This document shows positions 26,996-37,610 of a stretch of DNA of 64,000 nt, piece after piece. The position numbers were made by a program, and so were the translations under genes. Source of the DNA: Rhizophagus clarus (lineage: Eukaryota > Glomeromycota > Glomeromycetes > Glomerales > Glomeraceae); contig BLAL01000040.1 in the NCBI GenBank assembly GCA_015698045.1, forward strand, positions 1,156,501 through 1,220,500, read 5' to 3'. Positions within the stretch are counted from its first letter, which is position 1. Every line of letters starts with the position of its first letter. A model generated the notes under the pieces. The model saw only the letters and a program-made list of their open reading frames with translations, had not been told where the DNA came from and searched no databases.

Positions 26996-27178
26996 ATCGA
27001 TACTACTCGACGAGTCTGATTATTATCGATAGATCTCATGTGACCTTTCCATCAAGATACATCTCTATCGATATTTGTCATTTTGGTTAAACTCTGATAA
27101 TTTGTCATCATTTACCCACATCGATACTACTCGACGAGTCCGATTATTATCAATAGATATCATGTGACCTATCCATCG
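26996..27178. repeat. Two 58-bp direct repeats with an 11-bp palindrome
   Basis: Copies at about 26996-27053 and 27120-27178 share ATCGATACTACTCGACGAGT, a GATTATTATC segment and CATGTGACC. The central ACTCGACGAGT is a perfect palindrome. They lie next to the right TIR and could be transposase or transcription-factor binding sites. Confidence 0.6.
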
Positions 27179-27212
27179 ATATATATCTCCTAAAAAAATT
27201 TCCCAATGCTTA

Positions 27213-27363
27213 TTAAACAGTAAGAACTTTTGTAAATGTTTTGGTCTTTGAACCCATCATCGGCATCTCTTTTGTGATGTCTGTGAGCAAAGAGTCCTCA
27301 GTTTCCATCTGTTTTTTACCATTCTTGTTTCTAAAAATTGCTTCTATCGAATAGCTAAATAAG
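27213..27363 (-). pseudogene. Orphan coding-like fragment
   Basis: Minus-strand open frame of 49 codons ending in TAA (27213-27215). The peptide includes EDSLLTDITKEMPMMGSK and ends FTKVLTV. It looks more protein-like than surrounding DNA and abuts the right end of the 23041-27206 element. I do not recognise the family. It lacks a start and any upstream exon. Confidence 0.3.
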
Positions 27364-28660
27364 TATGTAAACAAAAAAGTTGTTTTCCATACTTTGTTTA
27401 CTATTTTTTAACTGTTTTTTAAAAAATTTTTTTAAAAAAAATTTTTCTAAAAAATGGGCGTAATGATCAGCAAGGAGAATTTTTCTTCTAAAATATTATA
27501 TATTAGAATCAAACTGTTTTTACTAATTAGATAAGAACTATTTTATTATAATTTGATATTGCAAATTTAAAATTCATCATTAATACTAAATTATTATTAA
27601 ATTGATAATAAACTAATAGTTTTATATTATTTGATAAATGTGAATTTATATAGTAAATTTTAGAAAAATAAATAAATAAAATATTCAGAATACGACTTCA
27701 ACATCAATAAAAGAAAAAAAATCTATCTAGAATAAGTATTAATACTACTTTTATTATAATTAATGAATTTAACTAAAATAAAAGAACTTTTTATGCTACA
27801 TGATAAAATAATTGATCTAAAAATTTCTGTACTGATTTGATATCTTTTATATTAGATTACTTTATCAAATACTATTATCAAATTAAGTATATTTTTGATA
27901 AATAATTTTTTAAATATCAAATTTATATATATATCTATATAATATTTAATAAGTAAATTATAAATTATTTTATTAAGAAAAATATTGTTAAATTGTAACT
28001 TTAAAAAATTATCCAAAAATTCCTTTGTACTTATAATTGGTAAATCTATTATATTCCTTAAATTTATTAAAAATCAATACATTTTTTTTATTGAAAATTT
28101 ATCAGTATCAAAAAGCAATTTAATAAAAAAACTATTTGTCAATTAATTTAAAACTTTTTATTTTTAAATTTAAGCTGATAATAGTATTTACATATATATT
28201 AGCCATTAATCAATATATTAATATATTAGTTTAAGTTCAATTTTATAATAACTATTAGATAAAGATTTTAATAAAATAATTATTAAAAATAATAAATTGA
28301 AAAAGTTAATAAAACCTATAAAATAATCTTACTTAATATACTATTTATATATTCAAATGAAAAATATATAATAATTTATAATCATAAAAACACTCATATA
28401 ATGTAATAATAAGTGAAGATTTTTCATTATTATAGTGCTCTTTAATTAATTTTATTATTTTAATTTTTAAATAATAATTTATGAATTTCTTTTAAATCAT
28501 TAATTTCAATAATTTACTTAAATAAAATTGTACAAACTCTTACAAAATAAGTAAGAATTTATCTATCTTTAGATAAAAGATGATTTTATATTAGTACTAT
28601 GATAAAATATTAAAAAAAAATTCTATCATTAATTAATTATGAAATTAGTAAATTCTTTAG
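27364..28660. other. AT-rich intergenic DNA
   Basis: No coding frame, no paired repeat and no RNA gene seen. Confidence 0.45.
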
Positions 28661-29033
28661 GAGCGTGCCAGAAATCAGCTGATTTAATGGGGGGATAGAG
28701 GGTTAACCTAAAAATCAGGTTTCTATGATTGGCTATAAATTATATAATATATATAATATATTATTATTATTTATATATTAAAATAGTTTTTTGCAATTAT
28801 CTTGCCATCTAATAGCTCAATTTAACTAAACTTTTTTTGTTTTGTAGAGCTTATCAAAAGCTATAAAACAAAAAAAAATTCATAAAAATTGGATTATCAA
28901 ATCATAAGTTAATTATATAATTATAATTATATATATTATTATATATTTTTTTAGCCAATTAAAATGTGATCAGATAGGGGGTAAGGGGGTAAGGGCTACT
29001 AATTGAAGGAAATCAGCTGATTTCTGATATGAC
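28661..29033. mobile_element. MITE family 1, copy 2 (inverted)
   Basis: The left end GAGCGTGCCAGAAATCAGC and the reversed right end CATATCAGAAATCAGC match copy 1. The interior is the reverse complement of copy 1, including the hairpin core (28793-28900). Sequence identity with copy 1 looks high by eye. The 29034-29368 stretch that follows is AT-rich with no gene. Confidence 0.75.
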
Positions 29034-29934
29034 CCATATTATATTCAATTTTTCTAGAAGTTCAATTCAAATTTATTAGTACTCAAAATTCAATTATATT
29101 CTTTTTAATTAATTAAAGGTTTTTATTTGAAATCTTTACAATAAAAAGATATAAAACTCAAAAAAAAATAAAAATTTAATTAATATTAAATTTACACTTA
29201 TTTTAGTATAAAAAATATAATTAGCATATAAAGTAAATTTAAAAATTTTTTTGAATTTTGTACCTTTTTATTGCAAAGATTCTATTTATTAAAACTTTTT
29301 TATTAATCCATATCCTTTTTATTATTTATTTAACAATACTTAAGAAAAAGCAATATATCAGATCTACTAGGACCCTGAAGAATACATATATAACTCAGAT
29401 CCAATTTCAAAAATTTTAATATAACTTTATACACCTAATTTTACTAAAAGCTTTATACAAAATCAGCATATAAGTTTAAATTTTATATAATTTTATACAA
29501 TTTAATATCTGAGTTTATTATAAAATTTTTATTATATTTATAAATTTTTTTACAAAAATATATAATAAATAATATATATATATATAAATTTTCATTAAAA
29601 AAAAAAATTTTTAAAAATAAATTTAAATAAAAAATAAATAACATTTTCGTAATTTATTAAACATCTAGTGATCGGATTTTAATAATATTTATACCATTAG
29701 ATTCGTCTCATTGAGACGGTTCTAATAATACTAATATCATCTTTCTAGGATTAATATTGAATGAAATAAGGTTTACTAATATATTTTATTAATTAATTAA
29801 AAAATTATTAAAAAATTTCCTATGCTAAAATGATGTGAAATTAACTATTGGATATAAATATAATACCAAGAAATTACAAATTTTTATCCTTCTGACCTTA
29901 TATTCTTTATATAATTTTTTTCTTTTAAGTTTGT

Positions 29935-30070
29935 GACGCTATCATGTCTAATTTTGTTTATTTTTTACATATAACCTTATTACACCATCACGTCTAAAAT
30001 TTTTTATAAATCTGTTACACCGTCACGTCTAAATTTATTTAATTAGTTACGCTGTCACATCTAAAAAGTT
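29935..30070. repeat. Short repeats of TTACACCGTCACGTCTAAA type
   Basis: About four degenerate direct copies of a motif like GTTACACCGTCACGTCTAAA, spaced 35-55 bp. They lie in the outer element just before the nested insertion, consistent with subterminal binding sites. Confidence 0.5.
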
Positions 30071-31444
30071 TGTGTATTTTTTTTTTTAAATTAAGGGGTT
30101 AATTTTACAAATTTATTATAAATTTACGTGTTTTACTATTTATAGATTAAGGGGTTAATTTATAAATCTTTTTACTAAATTTATTATCGAATTATATTTT
30201 GTTTTTGTTTATAAAATTAGGGTTTGGTTTTATATGTAAATTATATATCATATAAAGCTTCGCATAAGCTGGCTCAAGTCAAGCTACAGTCTGGCTTGGC
30301 TTGGCTTGAAAAAAAAATTCTGGCTTGAGCCAAAATGAGTCAAGCCACAAAAAATCTTGGCTCAACTTATTCAAGCCAAGCTGAGCCATGGAAAATTCTG
30401 GCTCAAGCCAAGTTGAGCTTGAGCTGGCTCAAACTGGCTCAAGTTTTATTATCAAAAAAAAAAGCCAAAACTAGGCGTTTTTATATGTAAAGTTACAAAA
30501 AAAAAACACTGGAACTAATAGTTCTGGCCTTACTATTCATAAAATTGAAAAAAAAATGCTGGAACTAATGGTCCCAGCAAAACCCTGAATAATACTAATA
30601 TAACTCACATATAGATTTGCGTAGAGTTTATATGAAATTACTTTTTAAACCTACAAATTGAGTTTACGTAGATCAGTCAATTTGGAAGTAACTCACATAT
30701 TATATTTGCGTAAAGTTTATAATAGATATACGTAGATTTATTTTTAAAAAGTACTAATTTTGGTAAATCATATACACCGATCCTTGGAATTAGCTTAAAT
30801 TAAGAATTTTTAATAAAAAATTAGTAAACAATGCAAAATACGATTGTGTTACACATTCATCTTATCAATCTTATGTAGAATAATCAGAAAATAAAAAAAT
30901 TTTTTACAACTCGTGCTTAAAAATTAAAGTAATAATGACTTTTTATAATCCATCAACTATTTTTAAGAACCCATCACTTTTTACACCAGTTGCAAATAAA
31001 AGTTTTGTGAATACAATAGTAGTTATTTGCAATTGTTAATGGTATTATTTATTCTCCAAAAGCTTTTTCATGATGTAAAATAATTAAATAAGGCAGTAAG
31101 AATAACCAGGTTTCATATGAATTTGCTATAATATTTAAAGAATTTTGAAAATAAAGAAATAACCAAAATTTTCATTATTTTTTATTAATTTTTAATTTTA
31201 AAAATTTTGTTTTTAAAATATGGAGATAAAGAATCTTTCTTTATATCATTTACCGACGATGATTTTAAAACTAACAATGATTTTAAAACTCATGCAAGTT
31301 CCTCTTAGGGAAATCACTTAACCGACATTGAAATCTCGTGATATTTAAATCCACCAGTATGAAAACTTTGACTTTTAAATAGATGATCGTTATCACAGAG
31401 CCTTGTGAATGCCGTAATCTCCTTGACCATATACTCTTGACCTC

Positions 31445-32975
31445 AATTGTCCTTAATTCCAAAAGTCTGGTTGTGCTTTTCGTCTGGCAACACTACAAAA
31501 AAGAAAAAAAAAAATAAATAATTAATTAATTAATTAAAAAAACAACGAAAAAATTCATCTCAACCCTCCCTTACCTTAATTCCAATAGTCTGGTTGTGCT
31601 TTTCATCTGGCAACACTATAAAAAAGAAAAAAAAAATTACTAATTAATTAATTAAATAAAAAAACTAATGAAAAACACCACCCTAACCCTCCCTTACCTT
31701 ACTTAATTCCAATAGTCCAGTCATGCTTTTCGTCTGGCAAAACTACGAAAAAGAAAAAAAAAAAATAAATAATTAATTAAATAAAAAAAACAACGAAAAA
31801 CATCACCCCAACCCTCCCTTACCTTAATTCCAAAAGTCCGGTCATGCTTTTCATCTGGCAACACTACAAAAAAGAAAAAATAATAATAATAATTAATTAA
31901 TTAAATAAAAAAAATAACGAAAAGCATCTTCCCAATACTTCTTTACCTTAATTGTGTTTAATTCCAAAAGTCTTTTCGTCCGGCAACACTACAAAAAAGA
32001 AAAAAGAAAAAAAAAATAGTTAATTAAATAAAAAAAACTCTGAAAAATACCACCCCAACCCTCCTTTATATTAATTCCAATAGTCCGGTCGTGCTTTTCA
32101 TCCGTCGAAACTACGAAAAGAAAAAATAAAAATAATTAATTAATTAAATAAAAAACAACGAAAAACATCACCCCAACCTTCTCTTACCTTAATTCTAAAA
32201 GTCCGGTCGCACTTTTCGTCTGGCAACACTACAAAAAAGAAAAAAAAATAATAATAATAATTAATTAAATAAATAAAAAAAAACAACGAAAAGCATCTTT
32301 CCAACACTTCCTTACTTCAATTATCCTTAATTCCAAAAGTCTTTCGTCTGGCAACACTACAAAAAAAAAGAAAAAAAAATAGTTAATTAAATAAAAAAAA
32401 ATCCGAAAAACACCACCCTAACCTTCCCTTACCTTAATTCTAATAGTCCAGTCATGCTTTTCATCCGGCAACACTACAAAAAAAAAAGAAAAAAAAATAG
32501 TTAATTAAATAAAAAAAAACCCGAAAAATACCACCCCAACCTTCCCTTACCTTAATTCCAATAGTCCGATCGTGCTTTTCTTTTGGCAACACTACAAAAA
32601 AGAAAAAAAAAAAAAAAATAATTAATTAAATAAAAAAAACTCCGAAAAACACCATCCCAACCCTCTCTTACCTTAATTCTAATAGTCCAGTTATGCTTTT
32701 CGTTCGGCAACACTACAAAAAAGAAAAAAGAAAAAAAAAAAGAATAATTAATTAAATAAAAAAAAAAACTGAAAAACACCACTCCAACCCTCCCTTACCT
32801 TAATTCCAATAGTCTGATCGTGCTTTTCATCTGGTAACATTATAAAAAAGAAAAAAAAATAATTAATTAAATAAAAAAAACTGAAAAACACCACTCCAAC
32901 CCTCCCTTACCTTAATTCCAATAGTCCAGTCATACTTTTCGTCTGGCAACATCACAAAAAAAAAAAATTTTTTTT
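31445..32975 (-). repeat. Micro-exon/intron tandem array D, 13 units
   Basis: The period is about 120 bp. On the minus strand: acceptor TTTTTTGTAG, a 41-nt exon beginning TGTTGCCAGACGAAAAGC, with GACCGGACT in the middle and ending TTGGAATTAAG, donor GTAAGGGAGGGT, then an intron containing AATTAATTAATTAA. Thirteen copies of the TTGCCAG exon start can be counted by eye. Concatenated exons reach TGA or TAA in every frame tested, so a protein is unlikely. Confidence 0.75.
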
Positions 32976-32978
32976 TCA

Positions 32979-33040
32979 AGATCAGATATTCAGATTATCT
33001 GATTAGATCAGCAAGTCACATGTGGGGCCTTTATACCGTT
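32979..33040 (-). promoter_or_regulatory. TATA promoter block of array D
   Basis: On the minus strand: GGTATAAAGG (plus positions 33028-33037), then ACATGTGACTTG, then GATCTAATCAGATAATCTGA just before the first array unit. The same block lies beside array E (36763-36823). Spacing from TATA box to array is about 55-60 nt. Confidence 0.6.
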
Positions 33041-33602
33041 ATAGTGTTAAATTTTTTTTTATTTAATTTTATTAAAATTGAAATAAAAGAATTAAAATTA
33101 AAGTTTTAAAAAGTGAATGAAGAGAAACAAATAAAATAGATTACCTAATAAACAAATAAACATTATCGCTGATGAAAAAACTGCCAGAGCCTAGAGGCGC
33201 TATATATTTTTTTTTTTTACGCGTTTACCACTTGTTTACCTAAATAATCAGATCATAATACTGGTTATACCGGTTCAAAAATTGCATATATTTCTTTTTT
33301 ATATCAACTTATGAGATAAGCTTATCGTAAATGGTAAGCGATATTACCTTTTATGTTATAGATAATTAACGCTAGTAGTTTTGTTCAGACTTAAGCTACT
33401 GTAGCAGAAGGAAATTTTTTTTTAAAAATAAATAATCATTTTTTTTTTTATCATTTTTTTTTAAAATAAAAAATCTTTTTTTTTTAACATTTTTTTTTTA
33501 AAATAAATAATCATTTTTTTTTTTTTATTTTTTTTTTAAAATAAAATAATCATCTTTTTTTTAACATTTTTTTTTAAAATAAAAAAATCATTTTTTTTAA
33601 TT

Positions 33603-34625
33603 CTTTAGTTAACGGCGTCACCTTTAGCTTTGGGATTAAGTGTTATAACAGGTAAGTTTTTTTTTTTTTGCTTTTATTCTTTTTTCTTTTTCTCTTATTA
33701 ACTTGTTTTTTTTTTAGGTGCGGCTGTTTTAATTCCATTTCAGTGGAAATTCAAGGTGAGTTTTAATTCTTTTTTTTGTTTTCTTTTCATTCTTCCCCTT
33801 GTTCTTTTACTAAACTTTCTGTCTTTTTTAGATGTGTATCATTTGAGTGAAAATTCAAGTAAGTCTTTTACGTCTCTTTCTCTTGTTATTTTATTTTTCT
33901 TTTAAGATGATATTAACCATTTTCTTTTTCTTTTTTCTATGGGTGGGTATTCTGGCTTTTCTTTCATTTTTTTATTTCTCTTATTTTCATGGTTTCTTTG
34001 TTTCTTTTTTTCATTGTTTCTTTCGTTTCTTTCCATGGTTCTTTCATTGATCTTTTGTGGTTCTCTTTGTTATTCCTTTCATTGATCTTTTGTTCCTTTT
34101 GTCATTATTTCTTTCATTGCCTTTTTGGTTTCTTTCATTGATTTTTGGTTTCTTTCGTTGCTTTTTTTCATTTCTTTAATTTATCTTTGGTTTCTTTCAT
34201 TGCTTTTTCCATTTCTTTCATTGATTTTTGATTTCTTTCATTGCTTTTTTTATTTCTCTCATTACTCTTTGGCTTCTTTTGTTGCTTTTTTTTCATTCCC
34301 TTTATTGATTTTCATTCCTCCATTGCTTTCTTTCATTCTCTTTTATTCCTCCTGTTTTTTTTCATTCGCTATTTGTTTCTTTCATTCCTTTTAATTTCAT
34401 CTTTGTTTCTTTTATTTTTTTTTCATTCTCTTTATTCCTTTTCATTTCCCTTTTGTTTTTTCATTCATTTTTATTCTTTTTTTGTTTCATTTATTCCTTT
34501 TCACTATCCTTTATCTTTTTTGTTCCTTCTTCATTTCTCTTTGATTATTTTTGCTTCCCTTCATCCCTTTTCATTTATCTCTTCTTTCCTTTATTCTTCT
34601 GTCATCCTTTCTTACTGTATTTTCC
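33603..34625 (+). repeat. Short plus-strand micro-exon set and C/T-rich tract
   Basis: Exon-like islands at about 33615-33651, 33719-33755 and 33831-33858 are bounded by TTTTTTAG acceptors and GTAAGT or GTGAGT donors; one intron has TTTTACTAAACT. Two exons share GTGGAAATTCAAG / GTGAAAATTCAAG. From 33866 to 34625 the strand is pyrimidine-rich and gives long spurious plus-strand frames. The following 34626-35239 is AT-rich without a gene. Confidence 0.45.
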
Positions 34626-35239
34626 ATTCTTATATATTGCAGTGCATTTGCAATTAGTACAGAACTATAGCATTAATATTACAGTTAAAATTGTGCAATT
34701 GTGGTTCAATTTTTTTATAAAATCATATATACATTGTGGTGTAATTTTTTTTCTTTTGATTAAAATATAATTTCTTTCATACAATTTTCTTTTATAGTGA
34801 TATTAATTATTATTCAACAAATTATTAAATGTAAAATTGTCTTTGTAATTATAGATTTTATAGATTGTAACGTTAAAGTTTTTTTCTTTTTTGTTTAACT
34901 AAATATCATTACTATCATATTACCAATTACGGTATATTAAATCTAGCCAAAATTATGTTAAATCTAGCCAAAATTATGTTAATTCTGGCTAAAATTAAAA
35001 TCGTCCTAAATTGCATTTTTTAAAATTGTACGCACTTTTTTTGGATTATTATATTGCATATCTTTAACTTTTATAATACATTGTATAACAAAATTTAATA
35101 TATTTGGATGATAAAATAAATCTGCCGATATGTTAAATTACTCAGTATTTACCAAATTTTATTTTATTTTATTTATTTTTTCACTTTTTTTTAGTATTTT
35201 ATACCAAATTTATTTATTTTTATTATTTTTTTTCAGTTT

Positions 35240-36742
35240 TTAATACCCTAATTCCAAAAGTTTGGTCGTGTTTTTCGCCTGGTAACACTATAAAAAATAA
35301 AAAAAATAATTAATTAGTTAAAAAAAAGAATAACAAAAGACATTTCACCCACCCTCCCTTACCTTAATTCCAAAAGTCCAGTCATGCTTTTCGTCTGGCA
35401 ACACTACAAAAAATAAAAAAAAATAATTAATTAATTAGTTAAAAAATATTACTGAAAAACACTTCCCCCACCCTCCCTTACCTTAATTCCAAAAGTCCGG
35501 TTATGCTTTTCATCCAGCAACACTACAAAAAGTAAAAAAAAAGTAAATACTTAATTAATTAAAAAAAAATAATGAAACACCTCCCCCAACCCTCTCTTAC
35601 CTTAATTCCAAAAGTCTGGTCATGCTTTTCGTCTGGTAACACTACAAAAAAATAAAAAAAAAAATAATTAATTAATTAGTTAAAAAAAATTACCAAAAAA
35701 TACTTCATCCACTCTCCTTTATCTTAATTCCAAAAGTCTGGTCATGCTTTTTGTCTGGCAACACTATAAAAAAATAAAAAAAAAGTTAATACTTAATTAA
35801 TTAAAAAAAAATAACGAAACACCTTTCCCAACCCCCCTTTCTCTCCCTTACCTTAATTCCAAAAGTCCGGTCATGCCTTTTGTCTAGCAACACTACAAAA
35901 AATAAAAATAAAAAATAATTAATTAATTAGTTAAAAAAAATACCGAAAAAACTTCCCACCCTCCCTTACCTTAATTCCAAAAGTCCAGTCGTGCTTTTCG
36001 TCTGGCAACACTACAAAAAGTAAAAAAAAAAGCTAATACTTAATTAATTAAAAAAAACAATAAAACACCTCTCCCAACCCCTTCCTTACCTTAATTCCAA
36101 AAGTCCAGTCATGTTTTTCATCTGGCAACACTACAAAAAAATAAAAAAAAAATTAATTAATTAGTTAAAAAAAATACCAAAAAACACTTTCCCACCCTCC
36201 TTACCTTAATTTCAAAAATCTGGTCGTACTTTTCATCTGGCAACACTACAAAAAGTAAAAAAAAAGTTAATATTTAATTAATTAAAAAAAAACAACAAAA
36301 CACCTTCCCCAACCCCCCTCCCTTCCCTTACTTTAATTACAAAAGTCCAGTCATGCCTTTCATCTGGCAATACTACAAAAAATAAAAATAAAAAATAATT
36401 AATTAATTAGTTAAAAAAACACCGAAAAACACTTCCTACCCTCCCTTACCTTAATTCCAAAAGTCCAGTCGTACTTTTCATCTGACAACATTACAAAAAG
36501 TAAAAAAAAAGCTAATACTTAATTAATTAAAAAAAAATAATGAAACACCTCCCACAACCCTTCCCTTATCTTAATTCCAAAAGTCTGGTCATACTTTTCG
36601 TCTGGCAATACTACAAAAAATAAAAATAAAAAATAATTAATTAATTAGTTAAAAAAAACATCGAAAAATACTTCCCACCCTCCCTTACCTTAATTCTAAA
36701 AGTCTAGTCGTACTTTTCGTCTGGTAATACCACAAAAATAAA
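35240..36742 (-). repeat. Micro-exon/intron tandem array E, 13 units
   Basis: Same unit as array D (exon starting TGTTGCCAGACGAAAAGC, donor GTAAGGGAGGG, intron with AATTAATTAATTA) and the same count of 13. Introns show a two-unit alternation (one type with AAATAAAAAA, one with AAGTAAAAAAAAAG next to the acceptor), suggesting expansion by paired units. Exons are more uniform than introns. Confidence 0.75.
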
Positions 36743-36762
36743 CTGATAAATGATTAAAAAAA

Positions 36763-36823
36763 GATCAGATATTCAGATTATCTGATTAGATCACCAAGTC
36801 ACATGACTCTGCCTTTATACCGA
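36763..36823 (-). promoter_or_regulatory. TATA promoter block of array E
   Basis: On the minus strand: GGTATAAAGG (plus positions 36812-36821), CATGTGACTTG, then GATCTAATCAGATAATCTGA before the first unit. Nearly identical to the block of array D. Confidence 0.6.
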
Positions 36824-37610
36824 ATAATTTGTTATAGCATTAACAGCATTTTGTATTATAAAATCACAAAAAAAAACGTCAGAACTATTGGTACTGGCGT
36901 TTTTTATTCATAAAATTGCAAAAAGTGCCAGAACAAATAGTTCCAGCATTTTTTATATATAAATTTGCAAAAAAAACGCTAGAACTATTGGTACCAGCGT
37001 TTTTTACATATAAATTGTAAAAAATTGCCAAGCTTGATCTGGCTTATGAGCTGGCTTGAGCTTTTTAAGTCAAGCCCACTGCGAGCTTGAGTTTATCAAG
37101 CCAAGCCTAATACCTGACTCAAGCTTTTTCAAGCTGGCTTATGAGCCACCAAGCCAATTTAATTATGGCTTGGCTTGGCTCAGCTTGAAAAGCTTGAGCC
37201 AGCTTGCAAGCTGGCTCAGCTCATGTGGAGCTTTAATATCATATATATACTGGATTTTTTAACTTATTAACTTTATACAAAATATAATTATAATATATAT
37301 TAAAATTCGCTTCTGTTATACAAATACATATCTGACTTATTCCTATTTTTAAGTCTATTATACAAACTCATTCATATGACATATTGGATATTTATATAAT
37401 GTCTTTATACAAATCCAGACCTCTGTATTATATGTATTCTTCAGGGTCCTGATTTATTGTAAAAAATTGAATTAGATTAAAATAGAGTAGTCTTGGACTT
37501 TTAGTAGTTTAGATCACCTTGTTCAATTTGTTTGACAAATTTGTTTCTTTTGCATTGAATTTAAATCTTAATTAGTCTATTATATTTTTGCAATGTTCAG
37601 TTATATCTTT

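Larger units (their letters stand above)
23041..27206. mobile_element. TIR element with 51-bp repeats, promoter block and array
   Basis: The left end TCAGGAAATTTTTTTAGAAG and reversed right end TTGGGAAATTTTTTTAGGAG are followed on both sides by ATATATATCGAT. The left start TCAGGAAA resembles the ends of the 10877-15974 element. In order it holds: 51-bp tandem repeats, a promoter-like module, a pyrimidine tract, array C (plus strand), and two direct repeats near the right end. No transposase is visible and no clear duplication at the flanks. Confidence 0.65.
30253..37235. mobile_element. hAT-like 7-kb element with perfect 8-bp TSD
   Basis: The ends TAAAGCTTCGCATAAGCTG and, reversed, TAAAGCTCCACATGAGCTG form the TIR. 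A perfect ATATCATA duplication flanks it (30245-30252 and 37236-37243). TAAAG fits the hAT end pattern. Both subterminal zones (30260-30450 and 37020-37230) repeat GCTTGAGCTGGCTCAAG motifs, and inside them lie repeats of GCTGGAACTAATGGTCCCAG type. It carries twin minus-strand arrays D and E and a short plus-strand set at 33603-33865. No transposase is visible. Confidence 0.8.
29369..37450. mobile_element. Outer TIR element split by a nested element
   Basis: The ends AGGACCCTGAAGAATACATA are identical over at least 20 bases at 29369 and, reversed, at 37450. Flanks GATCTACT (29361-29368) and GATTTATT (37451-37458) agree at 6 of 8 positions, with two C/T differences, suggesting an aged 8-bp duplication. 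Without the nested 6,983-bp insertion and its duplication the element would be about 1.09 kb and non-autonomous. Confidence 0.7.

Noticed and set aside
31445-32975. Possibility that the spliced 41-nt exons of arrays D and E encode a protein
   Set aside because: Joining identical 41-nt exons cycles the frame and meets TGA or TAA within two exons in the frames checked.
34125-34770. Overlapping plus-strand hydrophobic frames
   Set aside because: C/T-rich tract open in three frames; the phenylalanine/serine composition follows from the DNA.
31445-36742. CRISPR-like regularly spaced repeats
   Set aside because: Period about 120 bp, both repeat and spacer are related between units, splice signals are in register, and the sequence is fungal-nuclear in style.
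37056-37262. Plus-strand frame of 68 residues
   Set aside because: Lies in the GGCTCAAGC subterminal repeats of the 30253-37235 element.
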